Of a DNA stretch of 64,000 nucleotides, positions 43,347 to 51,927 are shown piece by piece. Within the stretch, counting starts at the first letter, position 1, and every line of letters begins with the position of its first letter. A program made the position numbers and the translations under genes. The notes below the pieces were generated by a model. It worked only from the letters and a program-made list of their open reading frames with translations. It was not told the origin of the DNA and did no database searches. Source of the stretch: Paenibacillus caseinilyticus (GTDB lineage Bacteria > Bacillota > Bacilli > Paenibacillales > NBRC-103111); assembly GCF_027533645.1 (NCBI RefSeq), contig NZ_JAQAGY010000024.1, positions 1 to 64,000 of the forward strand, given 5' to 3'.

Positions 43347-44921
43347 TTATTTGACAAACAAATTCTTTTTTTTCTGATACACTTTATTTGCCCAATCCAC
43401 GAGCCGCTGCAGACCCATCTTCTCGGCGTTTTTGATCATGCTTTCATAATTGGCAACGGCTTCTTCTTCCGATTGGGCCAGGTATATTTTTACTTTCTCA
43501 TTCTTAATCATTTCGTCAATCTTCGTCTTGATCGTCTTTTCCCCGGAATCCGGCTGTGTCTGGATCAGGCCTATTTCCGGTTTATAAACCGTTATTTCTT
43601 TTCTTTGCATCAATGCCTGCGTCTTCTGCGTTCCGGGAACATATCCCTGCAGGCCTTCCATAATCCCGTCGTTGTACAAATACCACCACTTGATCCCGTT
43701 GTTGTTAATAAAGTCGGCATCGGAAGGTGAATATTTCAAATTCGGGTATCCCTCGTCATTCCATGTCCAATGCTCGCCCTCGACGCCGAACATCGTTAAT
43801 TTTTTGCCTTCATCGCTTGCCAGGTATTGGAGGAATTTAATCGAGGCCTCGGGATCCTTGTTCTTTTTGGTGATAAACGTACCCGCGAAGCCAAGTCCCG
43901 TGCTGACGATTTTCGCATTCTCCGATAAGGCGCTCGGCAGCATTTTGAATTTGTACGGCTTTCCGCCGCTCTCGGCTTTGATGTTATCCATGTCCGCCGC
44001 ACTGACGGTATGACTGTGGGCAAACGCTTTGCCGCTTAGCGCGTATTGATCGTCGATCTGATCGTTGGTGTAGGCATAGTTTTCGCCCAAAATATAGCCG
44101 CTGCGATAGAGGCTGTTCATAAACTTGAAGAACGCCAGCATTTCCGGTTGTCTGATCGCATAATCAATTTTGCCATCGCGTTCGTACCAGCCATCGATCA
44201 GCGCCTCTACACCAAACTGCTGGAGAAAATACTGTTCAATCCAGTCTTTGTCCATGATGAGCGGGATCATATCCGGGTACTTTTCCTTCACCATGCCCAA
44301 TACCTTCACGAAATCTTCGACCGATTGAATAGGCGGATTGCCGAGTTGTTCCAGAAGATCCTCTCTTACCGCTATGCCGGGATTTCCATCGCTGCCAACC
44401 GCGTATTTATTCCGGCTCATTTCTTCCCGCGTCGCAAAAGAGTTGCGGACCGTATAGAAATTGCCGTCGTCCATCGTATGAATTGCGATTCTTGTATCAT
44501 CGATGGTAAAGTCCGGAGCATACTTTTTAATCAGCTCGTTCCAGGGATAAGACAGCTTGGAATCGGACATGCGGTCTATATTGGCGTAAGTGAACACCAG
44601 GTCCGGCAGGTCGCCGGAAGAAATCATCAACGGAAGCTGTTTATCGTCCGCAGCTACCGTTACATTGAGCTTTACGCCCGTCTTTTCCGTAATCTTCTCG
44701 GCAACAGGCCCTTTCCATTCTTTCACCGGATACCAGGAAGCGTCGATGAACAGCGAGAGTTCCTTGACTTTCCCGTTATCGGTTGAGGCCTGATTCTCAG
44801 CCCCAGCTCCTGCGCTCTGGTTGGAGTTGTTATTGCCGCTGACGCAAGCGGACAATATTGCTGTCAGCATGACGACGCTCAGTGACGCAAGCAGTGCTTT
44901 CTTGCCTCTTTTTAGTCTCAT
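43347..44921 (-). CDS. Sugar ABC transporter solute-binding lipoprotein (second cluster)
   Basis: A 524-residue family 1 binding protein, start at 44921 six bases after GGAGG. Lipobox AILSAC (Cys about residue 26), followed by a Ser/Asn/Gln-rich linker. Typical stretches are SLFIDASWYPVKEWKGP, IKFLQYLASDEGKKLTMFGVEGEHW and a lysine-rich C-terminus. It is only distantly related to the two binding proteins at 21-27 kb. It has its own promoter region containing the 42-bp element at 45034, which suggests higher expression than the kinase gene upstream. Ligand unknown. Confidence 0.92.
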   Translation of the reverse strand: MRLKRGKKALLASLSVVMLTAILSACVSGNNNSNQSAGAGAENQASTDNGKVKELSLFIDASWYPVKEWKGPVAEKITEKTGVKLNVTVAADDKQLPLMISSGDLPDLVFTYANIDRMSDSKLSYPWNELIKKYAPDFTIDDTRIAIHTMDDGNFYTVRNSFATREEMSRNKYAVGSDGNPGIAVREDLLEQLGNPPIQSVEDFVKVLGMVKEKYPDMIPLIMDKDWIEQYFLQQFGVEALIDGWYERDGKIDYAIRQPEMLAFFKFMNSLYRSGYILGENYAYTNDQIDDQYALSGKAFAHSHTVSAADMDNIKAESGGKPYKFKMLPSALSENAKIVSTGLGFAGTFITKKNKDPEASIKFLQYLASDEGKKLTMFGVEGEHWTWNDEGYPNLKYSPSDADFINNNGIKWWYLYNDGIMEGLQGYVPGTQKTQALMQRKEITVYKPEIGLIQTQPDSGEKTIKTKIDEMIKNEKVKIYLAQSEEEAVANYESMIKNAEKMGLQRLVDWANKVYQKKKNLFVK

Positions 44922-45033
44922 ATAGACCCTCCAGCATTGATTTTTAGATCTTCGTTTCGATTACAAAAGCTTGAGAAACTGTAAGGGGCCCGCTCTTTCA
45001 TGTCTTAAGTTTAATCTGTGAAGAAGGAGCGGC

Positions 45034-45075
45034 GTAAGCCAACATCCTTAAGAAAGCGTTGTCAAATTTTAAGAA
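45034..45075 (-). promoter_or_regulatory. 42-bp conserved promoter element, copy 1
   Basis: On the plus strand it reads GTAAGCCAACATCC, TTAAGAAAGCGTTGTC, AAATTTTAAGAA; 39 of 42 bases match the copy at 48864. A candidate -10 (TAAACT) lies about 24 bp downstream on the minus strand. The core TTGACAACGCTTTCTTA is also cre-like. It precedes the binding-protein gene. Confidence 0.7.
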
Positions 45076-45089
45076 CTCCGCGGGACGCT

Positions 45090-46838
45090 TTACGTTTTTT
45101 CAATCCTTTTGGCTATAACAATGGTAAGATAGGTTCCTTCTCCCCGGACACTGTCCAGAATCAATTTGGAATCACCGCCAAAAAAGGACTTTACCCTTTC
45201 GCTGACGTTAAAGAGGCCTACTCCCCCTTCCGTCTCCTCAACCGGCAGAGAGGACTCGGCTCCCTTGGACAGTCTGGACCGGAGGGCCTGCAGTTTGTCT
45301 TCCGGGATCCCTGTTCCGCTGTCCGAAATCCGGATGCGGATTTCTTCGGGATCTTCAGATGCTTGAAGCTTGATATGAACGGGCCGCAGCGTCGCGGAAG
45401 CTCCGTGGATAATACAGTTCTCGACCAGGGGCTGTAGAATGAAGCGCGGGCACGGGAGCTGCTCCGCATCGACGGCAACATCGATTTCATAGGTGAGCCT
45501 GTTCTGCAGCCTCATCGTATGAATATTGAGATAGAAGATCACCGTTTCGATTTCACGGGCCAGGACGGTTTGATCCTCCTTGGAGGACAAGCTGTACCGC
45601 ATCAGCTTCCCGAACCAGTACGATATGTCCGCTACTTCCTTGTCATTGTTGGATTCCGCAAGCATGCGGATCGTCTCCAGCGTATTGTAGAGAAAATGCG
45701 GTTTAATCTGTGCCTGAAGCACTTTATAAGCCGCCTCTTTATTTCTCAGCTCGGCACGGTGGACATTGTTAATCAATTCGTCCATGCGCTGAATCATTGA
45801 ATTATATGTACCGGTTAAAAAACTGATCTCATCCTGGCGGCTGGACTTGTCTTCTCTGCTGACGAACTGTTTCATGTTGCTGTCGTTTACGTTGCGCATG
45901 TGTCTGGCAAGACGCAGAATCCGTTTCGTAATGGTAGAAGCCAGCGCGTAATAGGCGAGGGACATGGCGAGCAGAAGAATAAGGATCATAGAAATCATGA
46001 TGATCCCCTTGCGCTTGACCGGATGAAACACCTCATCCACTTTGCCGATGACGACGATCCGGGCGCCAAGCTCTGCGACCTCCAGCTGATTGACGATCGA
46101 CTTCCGGTTAATGAAGTAAGATATCCCGCCGTCTGTGTTAAGCTGCTCCCATGTCATATCGTCAATGTCCGGATGGGTATCCCTTACTGTCGCCGGCACT
46201 CCCTGTTCGGGAAGCATCAGGGCAGCCCAGTAGTTCCCGTTCCCTGTCGCCTCATAGAATCTGCTGATCAGTTCGCTGTTTATACGGAGTTCCAGAAGCC
46301 CTATAACCTCGGTAAAATCCGTATTGTACAGATTCTGATAGAATACGAGCGGCGGAGGGGCCGCACCGTAACCGGACAAGATCCATACTCCATGACCGGG
46401 CTTCAGCCCGTTCACAATCTTGGCTCGCTCTGGCGGGAGCGCCGAAATGTCCAGGAACCGGTCGGTAATCGGCAGCGCCTGCTGCTTGGTTTTGTAGATT
46501 CTGAATGCCTCAATTTCAGGATTCGTAAACAGCGATTGGGAGATGATGGGACTAATATAACGGTTGTAGGCATAAATACTCTCCGAATCGGAGGTATACA
46601 TTCCTTCCAGGTAATCCGTTACATAGGGGTTATACTGTAAAAAACGTTGGATCGAACCGATACGGACGAGATCCGCCTTCATGTTTGAATAGGCCTGTTC
46701 CAAAATTTTTTGGCGGCTTTCCACCAACTGCTGGGTAAGATTGCCGTAAATCTGTACGTAATAGTAGTAGCCGAATGTAACGACCGGGATAAAAATCAAT
46801 ATAACGTAACCTAGTATTATTTTTCGTACGATGCTCAT
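45090..46838 (-). CDS. Sensor histidine kinase (YesM family, second cluster)
   Basis: A 582-residue membrane kinase starting MSIVRKIILGYVILIFIPVV. First helix about residues 8-28, extracellular sensor to about 275, second helix at IIMISMILILLLAMSLAYYAL, HAMP, then LQAQIKPHFLYNTLETIRMLAE (phospho-accepting His) and HATPase motifs LQPLVENCIIHGAS and ISDSGTGIPEDK. It sits between the permease genes and the binding protein rather than beside its regulator at 42533, but all are on one strand. It probably senses the sugar imported by this transporter. Confidence 0.92.
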   Translation of the reverse strand: MSIVRKIILGYVILIFIPVVTFGYYYYVQIYGNLTQQLVESRQKILEQAYSNMKADLVRIGSIQRFLQYNPYVTDYLEGMYTSDSESIYAYNRYISPIISQSLFTNPEIEAFRIYKTKQQALPITDRFLDISALPPERAKIVNGLKPGHGVWILSGYGAAPPPLVFYQNLYNTDFTEVIGLLELRINSELISRFYEATGNGNYWAALMLPEQGVPATVRDTHPDIDDMTWEQLNTDGGISYFINRKSIVNQLEVAELGARIVVIGKVDEVFHPVKRKGIIMISMILILLLAMSLAYYALASTITKRILRLARHMRNVNDSNMKQFVSREDKSSRQDEISFLTGTYNSMIQRMDELINNVHRAELRNKEAAYKVLQAQIKPHFLYNTLETIRMLAESNNDKEVADISYWFGKLMRYSLSSKEDQTVLAREIETVIFYLNIHTMRLQNRLTYEIDVAVDAEQLPCPRFILQPLVENCIIHGASATLRPVHIKLQASEDPEEIRIRISDSGTGIPEDKLQALRSRLSKGAESSLPVEETEGGVGLFNVSERVKSFFGGDSKLILDSVRGEGTYLTIVIAKRIEKT

Positions 46839-46931
46839 GGGTGTGAGGGGCCCCCTGTGCGGTTAGTTCTCTCTAAAATACCATAAGCATTCCAGGTTTA
46901 GTAGTTATTCGGGTTCCATGACCGGCGGTCC

Positions 46932-47813
46932 TCAGCCTTTCACAGATCCGAGCATGATGCCATGCACGAAATATTTTTGCAGGAAAGGATAAACGCAAAT
47001 GATCGGCACGATGGAAACAACCATCGAGGTCACCTGCAGCGAGAAGCTGGTGACACCCGAGGCTCCGCGATTGGCGACAGCCAGGGCATCCATCGGGGCA
47101 TTGCTCTGGTTGATCACTTCCATCATTCGGAAGGTAAGGGTACGGAGATGATCCGACTGCACGAAATAGGCCGAATCCAGCCAGGAGTTCCATTGTCCCA
47201 CACCCATAAACAGCGCCATCGTGGCCAGCAGCGGAGTCGAAACCGGCAGGATGATCTTGAAAAATATAACGAGCTCCCCTGCGCCGTCCATGTGGGCTGA
47301 CTCCTTCAGTTCGCCCGGAACTTCGCGGAAGAATGAAATGGCGATCAGCAGGAAGAACGTATTGAGCATGGACGGAATAATGTAAACGGCAAATGAATTC
47401 AGCAGACCGATCGAACGCAGCACTACATAATAGGGAATCAGGCCTCCTGAGAAGTACATGGCAATAATGATAATCGTAAAATACGTTTTGCTGAACAGCA
47501 GATCCCGGTGCGATAGCGCGTAGGCGACCAGGCTTGTCAGCAGGAGGCTCAGCAGTGTTCCCGATAACGTCCGGGCGACTGTCACCAGGAAGGCGCTAAC
47601 CCATTTCGAGTCCCCGAGAAAGATCTTGTAATTCTCAAGCGTGATACTCCGCGGCCAGAGATAGACGCCTTCGAGAAGCGTGTCGGTCCCTTTATTGAAA
47701 GAGGCGATCAGTACATAGTAGAACGGGTATAACATGGTGAGGATGATGAAGGATAAGACGACATAAATAAAGCTGTCAAACATGAAATCTTTTTGTTTCT
47801 GTGTCTTTAGCAC
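46932..47813 (-). CDS. Carbohydrate ABC transporter permease (LplC/YtcP type, second cluster)
   Basis: A 293-residue six-helix permease. The EAA loop is LKESAHMDGAGELVIFFKIILPV at about residues 182-204, followed by MGVGQWNSWLDSAYFVQS and the C-terminus YPFLQKYFVHGIMLGSVKG. It follows the first permease by 15 bp. It pairs with the gene at 47829; no ATPase gene is present. Confidence 0.93.
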   Translation of the reverse strand: MLKTQKQKDFMFDSFIYVVLSFIILTMLYPFYYVLIASFNKGTDTLLEGVYLWPRSITLENYKIFLGDSKWVSAFLVTVARTLSGTLLSLLLTSLVAYALSHRDLLFSKTYFTIIIIAMYFSGGLIPYYVVLRSIGLLNSFAVYIIPSMLNTFFLLIAISFFREVPGELKESAHMDGAGELVIFFKIILPVSTPLLATMALFMGVGQWNSWLDSAYFVQSDHLRTLTFRMMEVINQSNAPMDALAVANRGASGVTSFSLQVTSMVVSIVPIICVYPFLQKYFVHGIMLGSVKG

Positions 47814-47828
47814 GCCTGCCCCTCCCTT

Positions 47829-48815
47829 CTAGAATAAGCTTGATCCCGATACCCGCTTGGCGATGTAATTGCTTGTAAAGATCAGCATGACCGAGATCAC
47901 GGATTGGATTAAATCAATCGCCGCTGCATAGGAGAACCGGCCGTCGCTCAAACCGACCTTAAATGCATAGGTCTGTACGATTTCCGAAGTCGGATTGTTA
48001 ATGCTGTTCCCGAACAGATACGCCTGCTCGAAATTGGAACCGACCAGTCCGCCGCCAAGAATACTGCCAATGGTCAGAACGAGCACTACAACTATCGTCC
48101 CTTTCATACCGGGGAAGGTGATATGACGGATCCTAGCCAATCTGCCGGCACCGTCCATTTCTGCGGCCTCATAAAGCGAAGGATTAATCCCGGTTATAGC
48201 CGCCAAAAAGATGATGGTCCACCATCCCATCTCCTTCCAGATGGCGCTGGCGACGGCAAACCCCCAGAAGTAATTGGGGCTCGTCAAGATATCCAGCGGC
48301 TTGTCGATGAGGCCCATTTCCATCAGGAGTCTGTTCACCATTCCCACATCGGATGACAGGAAAGCGTAAGAAACGCCGACAACTACAACCCATGAGATAA
48401 AGTGAGGCAGGTAGCTGATTGTCTGAACGAACCGCTTGAACGCCATGTTCTTCACTTCATTCAGCATAATTGCAAGAAGAATGGGGGCCGGAAAAGCAAA
48501 GATCACTTTTAAAAAGCTAAGGATCAGCGTGTTGCGGACAATAGTACCAAATTGATAATCATGGATAAATTCATCGAAATATTTGAGCCCGACCCACTCG
48601 CTTGTAAAAATCCCCTCAATCCCGTCCGAGATTCTGTAATCTTTAAACGCCATGAGAATGCCGAACATCGGCGTGTAGGAGAAGATCAGCAGAAAAATCA
48701 TCCCGAGTCCGACGAACAGATGCAGCACCTTTTGCTTCTTAAACCGCTTCCATAATGAAACACTTCCCCTACCCTTGGCAGCGGCCTGATTTGGAAAATG
48801 GGTATTGAATTCCAT
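47829..48815 (-). CDS. Carbohydrate ABC transporter permease (LplB/YteP type, second cluster)
   Basis: A 328-residue permease. I start it at the ATG at 48815, eight bases after AAAGGAGG; the frame is open 20 codons further. Six helices, hallmark FKRFVQTISYLPHFISWVVVVG, and EAA loop LYEAAEMDGAGRLARIRHITFPG. It is the first gene of the second sugar cluster, with the 42-bp element 49 bp upstream of its start. Confidence 0.93.
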   Translation of the reverse strand: MEFNTHFPNQAAAKGRGSVSLWKRFKKQKVLHLFVGLGMIFLLIFSYTPMFGILMAFKDYRISDGIEGIFTSEWVGLKYFDEFIHDYQFGTIVRNTLILSFLKVIFAFPAPILLAIMLNEVKNMAFKRFVQTISYLPHFISWVVVVGVSYAFLSSDVGMVNRLLMEMGLIDKPLDILTSPNYFWGFAVASAIWKEMGWWTIIFLAAITGINPSLYEAAEMDGAGRLARIRHITFPGMKGTIVVVLVLTIGSILGGGLVGSNFEQAYLFGNSINNPTSEIVQTYAFKVGLSDGRFSYAAAIDLIQSVISVMLIFTSNYIAKRVSGSSLF

Positions 48816-48863
48816 CAGCGCTCCTCCTTTTGATTCTAGTCTATCCCGGAGGAGGCAGCCGAG

Positions 48864-48905
48864 GTAAGCCAACATTCTTAAGAAAGCGTTATCAAATTTG
48901 AAGAA
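48864..48905 (-). promoter_or_regulatory. 42-bp conserved promoter element, copy 2
   Basis: 39/42 identical to 45034-45075. A candidate -10 (TAGAAT, 48838-48833) lies 26 bp downstream on the minus strand, nearly the same spacing as in copy 1. It precedes the permease genes. Confidence 0.7.
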
Positions 48906-48935
48906 GCGGGATGCTTCCCCTGCGGCAGTACGAAC

Positions 48936-48977
48936 AAGCCGGGTGCATCAGGAGCAAATCCCTGAATCCCCCGGCTT
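48936..48977 (-). terminator. Hairpin downstream of the asparaginase gene
   Basis: AAGCCGGG and CCCGGCTT form a perfect 8-bp outer stem, with an inner TCAGG/CCTGA pair. It would end minus-strand transcription from the asparaginase before the next cluster promoter. Confidence 0.5.
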
Positions 48978-49139
48978 CTATAAAATGAATCAGCTTGATT
49001 TCTCAAGAAATGCTCTCATATCAGTCTTCACTTCGCCCTGAGCTCCACTTTATACTGCTTGGTTACACTGCTCCACCATACAACACCAGTGTCGCATTAA
49101 CCCTTACCGTGGAGCTCACCGTCAGCTAACACTAATCTC

Positions 49140-50297
49140 CTAGTATTGGTTAAAATCCTTTTGGATCTTTTGTATATCTTGGGTTTGGCTGAGTGCCAAC
49201 ATCAGCAAGATGCGCGCTTTTTGAGGGCTCAGATTGTCGGAAACGACAAATTGATTGTCGTCATCGATTGTTTCTCTGGTAACTATACCTTCAGGTACAC
49301 GGGTACCGCGAACAACGACAACACCTTTCTTTATAGCATCCTGTAGACCTGGAAGTGTCTTTACATGAACGGAGCCGTTGCCTGTACCGGCATGGATAAT
49401 CCCTTTCGCTCCGGCCGAAACCGCCGCGTCAACCATTACCCGGTCATCATTGGCATGTGAATAGACGATATCGACACGCTTCAAATGATCTTCAGTCATA
49501 CTGCGAATATCAAATTCGGACTGGTTTGTATGTTTTCTAACCGGCAAGTTGTAAAAGTAAGGTTTGCCTCCTTGCATATACCCAAGGTAGCCTAATTCTG
49601 GATTTTTGAAGGTATCAACCCCGGTAGTACTGGTTTTAAAAGTATCCCGCGCGTTTCCAATTTTATCGTTAAAGGAGATCAGTACCCCTTTACCCTGGGC
49701 TTCTTTAGAACCGGCTAGCGCTACAGCATTGTATAGGTTGAACGGGCCGTCAGCAGACAATGCCGTTGAGGGACGCATGGAGCCGACGAACACGATCGGT
49801 TTATCGGAATGAACAGTCAAATCGAGGAAGTAAGCAGTCTCTTCCAATGTATCCGTACCATGAGTGATGACTACGCCGTCATACTTTGGATCATCCAATG
49901 TCTTTTGAACTTCCTTCGCCAGCTTAACCATGACGGCATCGGTATTGGATGTCCCTGAATCCATTTTCGCCACTTGAGTCGTTGTCAGGTTAGCAATATC
50001 TTGTAGTGATGGCACCGCTTCAATAAGTTGATCCGGAGTCAGAACCCCCACCTGATAACCGGTAGTTTGAGCAGCACCAGAGCCGGCCGCGGCGATCGTG
50101 CCGCCCATTGCTAATATATGAATGTTGGGTACATTGGGTTTGACAGCATTGCTCATATTTGCGTTGGAAGCGGATTCAATTGGGGTCGTGTTTTTTGTTT
50201 GTACATTCGGCTGATTTTTTGCCGCACATCCTGTGGATATAAGAGATAATGTTAGTACAGTGACAGCCGCGATTTTCTTTCCTGTTAATCTTTTCAT
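49140..50297 (-). CDS. Type II L-asparaginase, lipoprotein form (AnsZ-like)
   Basis: A 385-residue enzyme hydrolysing asparagine to aspartate and ammonia outside the cell. It begins with a lipoprotein signal (lipobox LISTGC, Cys24) and a Ser/Asn-rich linker of about 35 residues. The active-site segments are ILAMGGTIAAAG (first catalytic Thr) and VVITHGTDTLEETA (second Thr, Asp), and VGSMRPSTALSADGP is the usual structural motif. Length and anchoring match B. subtilis AnsZ. It is monocistronic. The 157 bp after its stop hold scraps of coding-like sequence and a hairpin at 48936. Confidence 0.93.
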   Translation of the reverse strand: MKRLTGKKIAAVTVLTLSLISTGCAAKNQPNVQTKNTTPIESASNANMSNAVKPNVPNIHILAMGGTIAAAGSGAAQTTGYQVGVLTPDQLIEAVPSLQDIANLTTTQVAKMDSGTSNTDAVMVKLAKEVQKTLDDPKYDGVVITHGTDTLEETAYFLDLTVHSDKPIVFVGSMRPSTALSADGPFNLYNAVALAGSKEAQGKGVLISFNDKIGNARDTFKTSTTGVDTFKNPELGYLGYMQGGKPYFYNLPVRKHTNQSEFDIRSMTEDHLKRVDIVYSHANDDRVMVDAAVSAGAKGIIHAGTGNGSVHVKTLPGLQDAIKKGVVVVRGTRVPEGIVTRETIDDDNQFVVSDNLSPQKARILLMLALSQTQDIQKIQKDFNQY

Positions 50298-50408
50298 TTG
50301 AAAATTCCTCCTTAAATAGTTTAACTTTACAATAAACCGCTTTCATTTTTCAGTATAAGTCTTAGCTATAAAAATCTATACGAATCTACAAAACGATATA
50401 AGTTGAAT

Positions 50409-50564
50409 TTACAATTTTTCTTGGTAATGCAAAAAGAGACGACCCGAAGCGAGTTCCACATGATTTGACCCATTCCTATAACCAGCTCCGACACCGCAAG
50501 CTTCTGTAACGCCCGCAATCTCAACAATCTCTTCATCAATGTATATGAGATCGCCATAGAACAT
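50409..50564 (-). CDS. Possible 51-residue hypothetical protein
   Basis: A small frame starting ATG at 50564 reads MFYGDLIYIDEEIVEIAGVT, then EACGVGAGYRNGSNHVELAS and GRLFLHYQEKL before TAA. The composition (acidic start, regular hydrophobic pattern) looks coding, yet I see no good ribosome site and recognise no family. It could be a remnant of a longer gene. It is the only gene-like content in the 472-bp gap between 50298 and 50769. Confidence 0.3.
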   Translation of the reverse strand: MFYGDLIYIDEEIVEIAGVTEACGVGAGYRNGSNHVELASGRLFLHYQEKL

Positions 50565-50683
50565 CACTTACAGAGAACCGAAATCTCTGGCGGTCAGAAC
50601 ATTTGATTGCTCATGGCGGCAAAATGAATATATTCTAGTTATAAGAGGCTGCTGAGTAAGATTGGAGTGCCCCTTTTTACTTA

Positions 50684-50745
50684 CATAGAACAAAAATACC
50701 GCACTAAGGCGGCATTCATTGTACGTAAGGTTCTGTCCTCTGACA
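50684..50745. repeat. Palindromic repeat relative, copy C
   Basis: ATAGAACAAAAATACCGC..GCGGCATTCATTG followed by GGTTCTGTCCTCTGAC has the same layout as 13265-13318 (ATAGAAAAAACCGC..GCGG..TAATGAA..GTTCTTGTCCTCCGAC), though only partly identical. Confidence 0.45.
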
Positions 50746-50769
50746 GTTGAACGTATTTCTTGTCCAAAG

Positions 50770-51234
50770 TTATTTCAAGGCATTGTTTAATGGCTTTTGA
50801 AGTGCATCCACAATGGCTGCGATGATACTTGTTGCTAGAACCCCAATTAGACCTAGAGATATTGGACCTGCTGCATCATCACCTGTGAATTGAGCATGCA
50901 CCCTCAAATAAGCTATTGCTAACAAAATGAAGAAAATGACAGTAAAAGCGCATTTTTTTATTACCCTCAAAGATTGAAGAGATAACTCAGAGAAAGCATT
51001 GTTCTTCTCGATATAGGTTAAAAGTTTAAATCCTTGATAAAACGCTACAAAAAACGCAATACATATTCCATAGGCACATACCAAAAGTGGATATAGCGAA
51101 TAATCACCTGGACGCTCTATCGCGTCTCTTCTGGCTGCTTCAGGCAACAAAAATATACACACGGCAAGCACTGCAATTCCAATCAGAAAAATGATTACCT
51201 TTAAGAAAGTGGTTGAACCTCGTTTTACATTCAT
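50770..51234 (-). CDS. DUF2975 family membrane protein
   Basis: A 154-residue protein with four hydrophobic helices (about 10-30, 48-68, 88-108, 125-147), preceded by GAGGTG six bases before ATG 51234. The FFVAFYQGFKLLTYIEKNNAFSELSLQSLRVIKKCA segment is characteristic of DUF2975. In B. subtilis and most relatives the next gene encodes a small XRE-type helix-turn-helix protein whose start overlaps this stop. Here the following sequence is a repeat remnant and no such gene is visible, so the pair is broken. A palindrome at 51262 may be the operator of the lost regulator. Confidence 0.82.
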   Translation of the reverse strand: MNVKRGSTTFLKVIIFLIGIAVLAVCIFLLPEAARRDAIERPGDYSLYPLLVCAYGICIAFFVAFYQGFKLLTYIEKNNAFSELSLQSLRVIKKCAFTVIFFILLAIAYLRVHAQFTGDDAAGPISLGLIGVLATSIIAAIVDALQKPLNNALK

Positions 51235-51261
51235 TTAAAACACCTCACTTATTTAATAACA

Positions 51262-51278
51262 ACATGATTTTATCATGT
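51262..51278. promoter_or_regulatory. Candidate operator before DUF2975
   Basis: ACATGAT-TTT-ATCATGT, a perfect palindrome with seven-base arms, 28 bp upstream of the start codon. Confidence 0.4.
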
Positions 51279-51347
51279 GATTTATCGTTTTACAATAAAT
51301 TAATATTGTAGTTTATTATATTGCTATTGTTATTTAAAAATCATTTT

Positions 51348-51458
51348 TTAGCGGTCGCCTCCCGTTAGCTTAATCCTTCCCCCTGTTTTTACAACAGGTG
51401 TAGCTGGATCAACCGGTGTAAATTCATGCCATCGGGAATGGGACCCAATTCTTGACAT
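51348..51458 (-). CDS. Possible 36-residue ORF or C-terminal remnant
   Basis: ATG at 51458 opens MSRIGSHSRWHEFTPVDPAT, then PVVKTGGRIKLTGGDR and TAA. No ribosome site is visible. The final GGRIKLTGGDR looks like part of a small YjzC-like protein cut short, but this is uncertain. Its first codons lie inside an inverted repeat (51440-51483). Confidence 0.22.
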   Translation of the reverse strand: MSRIGSHSRWHEFTPVDPATPVVKTGGRIKLTGGDR

Positions 51459-51483
51459 TGCCCAATGACAAGAACTTGGTCCC
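51440..51483. repeat. 21-bp imperfect inverted repeat
   Basis: GGGACC.AATTCTTG.CATTG and CAATG.CAAGAA.TTGGTCCC face each other with two bases between. The CAAGAAC core resembles the repeat motif near 11.3 and 13.2 kb. Confidence 0.5.
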
Positions 51484-51490
51484 ATAAAGC

Positions 51491-51515
51491 AAAAAGCCGC
51501 GTTCATCGCGGCTTT
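51491..51515 (-). terminator. Terminator of the MerR-DUF4260 operon
   Basis: AAAGCCGCG-TTCAT-CGCGGCTTT with a T run (TTTTTGC) on the minus strand, 48 bp after the stop at 51563. Confidence 0.8.
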
Positions 51516-51562
51516 GAATGAGACTTTCCATTTTCAAGAATATTCGGTTACATTGGAACACG

Positions 51563-51919
51563 CTAAAGCCTTTGCATATGTGTATTAGTAAATGAAGAAT
51601 TTTGATATTTCAATCCAGCGCCTATTGCTCTATCCATACAGATATGAGCGATCCAGATGATCGATCCTAAAAGCAGATAATCGTTTGAAAAATATAAGTA
51701 ACCTAAAGCTAAAAGCAGTGGAAGAATAAATGTATGTCCGAAATTATAAACAATCGCACCTATTTTCTTATTCATTGCGTAACCAAGCATGGTAATATCA
51801 GGAACGAATAAAAGAACAACAAAATACCAAATGGGAAAGTGTAGCTGCATGTAAGTGAAAATGGAAAATGCAAAGGCAATTGCATATTCAACATGAACGA
51901 TTCGTTTATTCGTCATCAT
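51563..51919 (-). CDS. DUF4260 family membrane protein
   Basis: A 118-residue protein with three to four helices. WYFVVLLFVPDITMLGYAMN and GAIVYNFGHTFILPLLL, followed by WIAHICMDRAIGAGLKY, are the family hallmarks. Biochemical role unknown. The start at 51919 has AAGGAGA just upstream and lies 8 bp after the MerR gene stop, so the two are one operon and this protein is presumably under MerR control. Confidence 0.85.
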   Translation of the reverse strand: MMTNKRIVHVEYAIAFAFSIFTYMQLHFPIWYFVVLLFVPDITMLGYAMNKKIGAIVYNFGHTFILPLLLALGYLYFSNDYLLLGSIIWIAHICMDRAIGAGLKYQNSSFTNTHMQRL

Positions 51920-51927
51920 ATCTCTCC

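Noticed and set aside
49023-49139. Coding-like scraps on the minus strand (LTVSSTVRVNATLV and KQYKVELRAK in two frames)
   Set aside because: Could be the tail of a lost secreted protein, but too short and frame-broken to annotate.
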